A DNA stretch of 64,000 nucleotides from NCBI RefSeq assembly GCF_000725805.1, contig NZ_KL647132.1:496001-560000 (forward strand), written 5' to 3'. The DNA is from Streptomyces xanthophaeus. Lineage in GTDB: Bacteria > Actinomycetota > Actinomycetes > Streptomycetales > Streptomycetaceae. Made by a program: the position numbers and the translations under genes. Below the pieces are notes generated by a model. The model was not told the origin of the DNA. It was given only the letters and a program-made list of their open reading frames with translations, and did not search any database. Shown piece by piece: positions 60,586-64,000 of this stretch (its first letter is position 1; each line of letters starts with the position of its first letter).

Positions 60586-61439
60586 TTGGGGGCTCCAGGG
60601 TTAGAAGGGGGTGTCACGGACGGTGCGTGCACCGTCCAGGGGTCGGTGACCGTGCGCGAGACGTGGGTACGCAGGCCCCAGCCATGGCGCTCGGAGATCG
60701 CGTCGAGCTGTGCGGCGGCCTGCTCGCACCAGGGCCACTCGGTGGCCCAGTGGGCGGCGTCTACGAGGGCCAGCGGGCTCTGCTCGCGGGCCTCGGACGC
60801 CGGGTGGTGGCGCAGGTCGGCGGTCACGAAGGCGTCCACGCCCGCCGCCCGGACCTGCGCGAAGAGACTGTCGCCGGAGCCGCCGCTGACGGCGACGCGG
60901 CGGATCAGCGCGTCCGGGTCACCGGCCACGCGGATGCCCTGCGCGGTCGGCGGCAGCCAGGCGGCGCACCGGGCGGCGAACTCGCGCAGGGTCTCGGGCC
61001 GGTCCAGTTCGCAGATCCGGCCCAGGCCCCGGCGGCCGTTCGGGTCGCTCGCGTCGGGCACCAGCGGGCCGGTGACGCGCAGGTCCAGGGCGCCGGCGAG
61101 GGCGTCGGAGACACCGGGGTCGGCGGTGTCGGCATTGGTGTGGGCCACGTGCAGCGCGATGTCGTTCTTGATCAGCGTGTGCACGACGCGGCCCTTGAAG
61201 GTGCCGGCCTCGACGGTGGTGGTGCCGCGCAGGTACAGGGGGTGGTGGGTGACGATCAGGTCGGCGCCCAGCTTCAGCGCCTCGTCGGCGATCTCCTGTA
61301 CGGGGTCCACCGCGAACAGGACCCGGGAGACCTCGGCGTCGGGATCGCCGCAGACGGTCCCGACGGCATCCCACTGCTCGGCCCGCGAAGGGGGCCAGAG
61401 AGCGTCCAGCGCGGCGATGACTTCAGAGAGACGGGGCAC
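60582..61439 (-). CDS. Nif3-like dinuclear metal-centre protein
   Basis: 285 residues of the NIF3/YbgI family, a hexameric ring with a two-metal site. Motifs: VTHHPLYLRG near residue 64 (two His), HVAHTNAD near 97 (His, Asp) and the C-terminal DAAHWATEWPWCEQAA segment (His, Glu). May be a GTP cyclohydrolase-like or hydrolase enzyme; function unsettled. GTG start. First gene of a three-gene operon with the zinc-ribbon and RNase H-phosphatase genes, each overlapping the next. Confidence 0.88.
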   Translation of the reverse strand: MPRLSEVIAALDALWPPSRAEQWDAVGTVCGDPDAEVSRVLFAVDPVQEIADEALKLGADLIVTHHPLYLRGTTTVEAGTFKGRVVHTLIKNDIALHVAHTNADTADPGVSDALAGALDLRVTGPLVPDASDPNGRRGLGRICELDRPETLREFAARCAAWLPPTAQGIRVAGDPDALIRRVAVSGGSGDSLFAQVRAAGVDAFVTADLRHHPASEAREQSPLALVDAAHWATEWPWCEQAAAQLDAISERHGWGLRTHVSRTVTDPWTVHAPSVTPPSNPGAPN

Positions 61440-61646
61440 GGGCCAAGGCTACCGTCCGTGGCGGCCGTCCAGGTCAGGAGCAGCAAGAACGGGCCCCGCC
61501 CCGAACGCCCCGATATCGCACAGCACAACCACCACCTCGACCACACGCGAATCGCCGCCCGGCCACCCTTATGTGTGAAGCCGCCCAGGTCGTGTTGTTC
61601 GGCATGAAGTGCGAAAACTAGCTTCACGACCGGAGGTGACGCGCAG

Positions 61647-62771
61647 ATGACTGTCTGTGCCATCGAAACGACGACGGCCACGCCCCCGGCCGCCCCGGTC
61701 CCGGCGCCGTTCACGATCGCCGTGGACGGGTCGTACGCCGCCCGGCTCGCCGGGAACGGCGAGGCGCTCTACGCCGAGCGCTGGACCCTGGCCGGGCCCG
61801 AGGCGTACGCGGTCCCGCTGCCGCTCGCCCAGCCCGAGGAGGCCGACAGCGAGGTGCTGCCGCTGGCCGACGGGCGGGTGCTGATCCACCGGCGGGTGGC
61901 GGACCGGCACGCCTTCGCCCTGCTGTACCCGACGGGCGCCGCGGCCGGGCCGCGCACCGGGGAGCTCCAGCTGGGCGGACTGGCGGCGCAGGAGGGCGTA
62001 CGGGTCCGGCTGCTGCCGCCGTCGCCGGACGGGGCCTGCGCCTTCGCCCTGGCCGTGTCGGACGCCGGCACCACGGTCTGGCAGGTGGCCGGGGGCGGCG
62101 CCCCCGGCCCGCAGCGGGTGGCCCGGGTCCCGGGGCGGTGCTCCGGCGGGGTCTGGCTGGACCGCGCCGGCCGGATGCTGGCCCTGGACCGCGAGCGGGA
62201 CGGGGTCACCAAGGCCGTGGCCGTGGACCTGGGCGGCGGCCCCGGCAGCGTCAGCGAGGGCTCCCCGCTGCTCCAGATCACGGAGGACAGCGACGACCGG
62301 CTGCTGCTCGCCGACCCCGACAGCGGACTGCTGCTGATCCGCTCGGACGCCCCGGGCGAACCCCGGCTCGGCTGGGGGGTACTGGGCAGCTCCCTGCCGG
62401 TCCGCTTCCCGGAGTGCCTGCGGGCGCAGGGCCTGGCGCAGGCCCTGCCCTTCGCCGTGCAGCCGGGGCAGGCCCTGATGCCGGAGAGCTGCGGGGTCGC
62501 GCTGTGGCTGCCCGGGGACGGGCTCGCCCTGTGGCGTCCCGCCGACCGGCACGTCTTCCGGCTCGGCCCCCCGGTGGGCTGGCTGGGCGGTACCGGCCTG
62601 TGGAACCGGGAGGGCCGGCTCCACCTGCCGTACGCGACCCGGGAAGTGCCCTGCGGGATCCTCGGGACGACCCTGCCGGTCGCCCCGCCTCCGCCGGTCC
62701 GCCTGGACCCGCCCCCGGCGGCCCCCCGCCCGGTCCCCCTCCAGCAGGCCCTGGGTCGCCCTGCGACCTAG
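61647..62771 (+). CDS. conserved hypothetical protein with beta-propeller-like repeats
   Basis: 374 residues, cytosolic with no signal. Strand-rich repeats such as DRHAFALLYPTG, LLPPSPDGACAFALAVSDAG and SDDRLLLADPDSGLLLIRSD suggest a beta-propeller of about 40-residue blades. A Pro-rich C-terminus follows (about 345-374). A GGAGGT site lies 14 bases before the ATG. No function can be given; homologues occur in Streptomyces beside the RNase H operon by my recollection. Confidence 0.7.
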   Translation: MTVCAIETTTATPPAAPVPAPFTIAVDGSYAARLAGNGEALYAERWTLAGPEAYAVPLPLAQPEEADSEVLPLADGRVLIHRRVADRHAFALLYPTGAAAGPRTGELQLGGLAAQEGVRVRLLPPSPDGACAFALAVSDAGTTVWQVAGGGAPGPQRVARVPGRCSGGVWLDRAGRMLALDRERDGVTKAVAVDLGGGPGSVSEGSPLLQITEDSDDRLLLADPDSGLLLIRSDAPGEPRLGWGVLGSSLPVRFPECLRAQGLAQALPFAVQPGQALMPESCGVALWLPGDGLALWRPADRHVFRLGPPVGWLGGTGLWNREGRLHLPYATREVPCGILGTTLPVAPPPPVRLDPPPAAPRPVPLQQALGRPAT

Positions 62772-62989
62772 GACCCGTCTCGTGGATCAAGTGAGAACGA
62801 TCAGTGGTCCGACCACGGCTGCCCCGGCTGCTTCACGTCTGCTCATGCTGGTGGAAGCACATGGCGTAGGCAGGATCGATTCGTCCCTGCTCCAACTGGG
62901 GCAACCAGGGCGGTCGTGGGTTCGAGAGAGGACGGCACGGCGGCAGGCTCGGGGGCGAACGGTTCCCTTCACCAAAGGACATCCCCCTC

Positions 62990-63316
62990 ATGCGTCTTCA
63001 CCAGACCCTTGGCGCGATTGTCGGCACGCTCCTCCTGGCCCTGGCCGTACCGACCTCCGCCCACGCGACGACCGGCGACTTCGTCTACAAGACCAGCACG
63101 GGCCAAGAGGCCGTCGTTTCCGACGCGGCGAGCGGCCAGTGCATCAACCTGCCCGGCACCACCGAAGAAGCCCCCGGGCACTCGCCCCAGAACCTCACCA
63201 TCTCCACCGCCACCGTGTTCGTCGACACCGACTGCAACGGGGACACCTACTCCGCCATGGAGCCCGGCAAGAAGCTCGGCGAAGAGGTCAAGGTCCGCTC
63301 CGTCATCTTCTCCTGA
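62990..63316 (+). CDS. small secreted protein, unknown function
   Basis: 108 residues. Signal peptide with cleavage after TSAHA (residue 26). The mature part of about 82 residues has two Cys (GQCINL and DTDCNGD), likely one disulphide, and a beta-rich pattern. AAAGGAC precedes the ATG. The 218-bp gap before it holds no other signal. Resembles small secreted Streptomyces proteins of unknown role. Confidence 0.75.
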   Translation: MRLHQTLGAIVGTLLLALAVPTSAHATTGDFVYKTSTGQEAVVSDAASGQCINLPGTTEEAPGHSPQNLTISTATVFVDTDCNGDTYSAMEPGKKLGEEVKVRSVIFS

Positions 63317-63414
63317 CACAGCGACAGCACGTGTTCGCAGGCGCCCGTCTGCCACTCCCGGGCACCTGCGGTCACCGCTTCCGCGGGGGTCTCACGACGA
63401 AGGTCCACCTCGCG

Positions 63415-64000
63415 TCAGTCGTGCTTGAGGCCCAGGACCTCCGTCGCGGCGAACGTCTCGTTCGCCGGGCGGGAGTCGTAGTGCGGGGTGAGGACCTCGT
63501 CGAGCTCCTCGAAGGAGAAGGCCTCCTTGGTGGTGTCGAACTTGGCCGCCACCTTGGGGCGTTCCATCACCACCACGATCCCGCCGTGCACGACGAACAG
63601 CTGGCCGTTGGCCCTGGCCGCGGCCGGCGAGGCCAGGTAGCCGACGAGCGGCGCCACGTGCTCGGGGGCGAGGGCGTCGAGCTTGCCCTCCTCCGGGACC
63701 TGGAAGCCCGCGAAGACGTCCTCCGTCATCCGGGTGCGGGCGCGCGGGCAGATGGCGTTGGCCGTCACCCCGTACTTCGCGAGCGCGAGGGCGGTGGAGG
63801 TGGTGAGGCCGACGATCCCGCCCTTGGCCGCCGCGTAGTTCGGCTGCCCGGCCGAGCCGCCGAGGAAGGCCTCGGAGGAGGTGTTGACGATCCGGCCGTA
63901 GACCGGTCCGCCCGCCGCCTTGGACCTCTCCCGCCAGTGCACGGACGCGAAGTGGGTGGTGTTGAAGTGGCCCTTGAGGTGGACCCGGATCACCGAGTCC
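63415..64000 (-). CDS. short-chain dehydrogenase/reductase, N-terminus off window
   Basis: The last 195 codons are visible. SDR catalytic motif: NTSS near the start of the visible part, Tyr-Lys in PNYAAAKGG, and a following NAICPRART loop. A C-terminal extension of about 60 residues (EAFSFEELDEVLTPHYDSRPANETFA) resembles the tail of 3-oxoacyl-ACP/acyl-CoA reductase-like SDRs associated with fatty-acid or steroid metabolism. The Rossmann GxxxGxG motif lies beyond the right edge. Substrate unknown. Confidence 0.85.
   Translation of the reverse strand, partial: DSVIRVHLKGHFNTTHFASVHWRERSKAAGGPVYGRIVNTSSEAFLGGSAGQPNYAAAKGGIVGLTTSTALALAKYGVTANAICPRARTRMTEDVFAGFQVPEEGKLDALAPEHVAPLVGYLASPAAARANGQLFVVHGGIVVVMERPKVAAKFDTTKEAFSFEELDEVLTPHYDSRPANETFAATEVLGLKHD

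Overview
The window is a high-GC actinobacterial chromosome segment, almost certainly Streptomyces. Genes are packed with third-position GC bias, GTG/TTG starts and 4-base ATGA/GTGA overlaps are common, and the gene set (glnE, glnA2-like, nadE, panB, AfsR-type regulator, map, haem/iron cluster, rnpB, RNase H-phosphatase) is a Streptomyces core block. From memory the order resembles S. coelicolor from about SCO2234 to SCO2300; this was not checked against a database.

Layout. 1-7.8 kb: glnE (C-terminus off the left edge), an exported PIG-L deacetylase, a GGCT-fold protein, an NTF2-like protein and a GlnA2-type gamma-glutamyl ligase. 8-13.3 kb: a small secreted/DUF3105/DUF305 operon ending in an 18-bp tandem array, an alpha/beta hydrolase plus DUF998 membrane pair, and a DUF4190/DUF4352 protein. 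13.4-19.5 kb: nadE, an EEP-family phosphodiesterase, panB and a DrrAB-type ABC exporter whose upstream region carries five heptamers at exact 11-bp spacing.

19.5-24.8 kb is an accessory island with visibly lower GC. It holds a secreted protein of unknown function and a compact RiPP cluster: intact APH-fold kinase, HopA1-type lyase, a 45-residue precursor ending in LHC (too short to appear among long ORFs), an EpiD/TvaF-type cysteine decarboxylase, a second APH-fold protein lacking catalytic residues, and a methyltransferase. The set predicts a dehydrated peptide with a C-terminal AviMeCys ring. It resembles thioamitide and class V lanthipeptide pathways but has no YcaO/TfuA. It is the most interesting system here.

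24.8-34.4 kb: a 1206-residue BTAD/NB-ARC/TPR regulator with a long Gly-rich repeat, an M50 protease, a TerD protein fused to a PD-(D/E)XK-like nuclease domain, an NADPH:F420 reductase and map. 34.4-45.9 kb is an iron/haem regulon: haem oxygenase, two HtaA surface proteins (one with an LAXTG sortase signal), HmuTUV and EfeOBU, with candidate DmdR/IdeR iron boxes at three promoters. It appears to capture haem at the surface, import it, open it with haem oxygenase, and take up free iron in parallel.

45.9-64 kb: GNAT, PhzF, SDR and MFS genes, an Rsm22 methyltransferase, DDAH, a TetR regulator, a prim-pol-like protein, YaaA, an RNB nuclease, a PH-domain membrane protein with a MerR regulator, RNase P RNA (rnpB), a VapBC toxin-antitoxin pair, and the Nif3 / zinc-ribbon (CTG start) / RNase H-phosphatase operon. 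It ends with two hypothetical genes and the C-terminal part of an SDR cut by the right edge. No tRNA, rRNA, insertion sequence or CRISPR array was seen.
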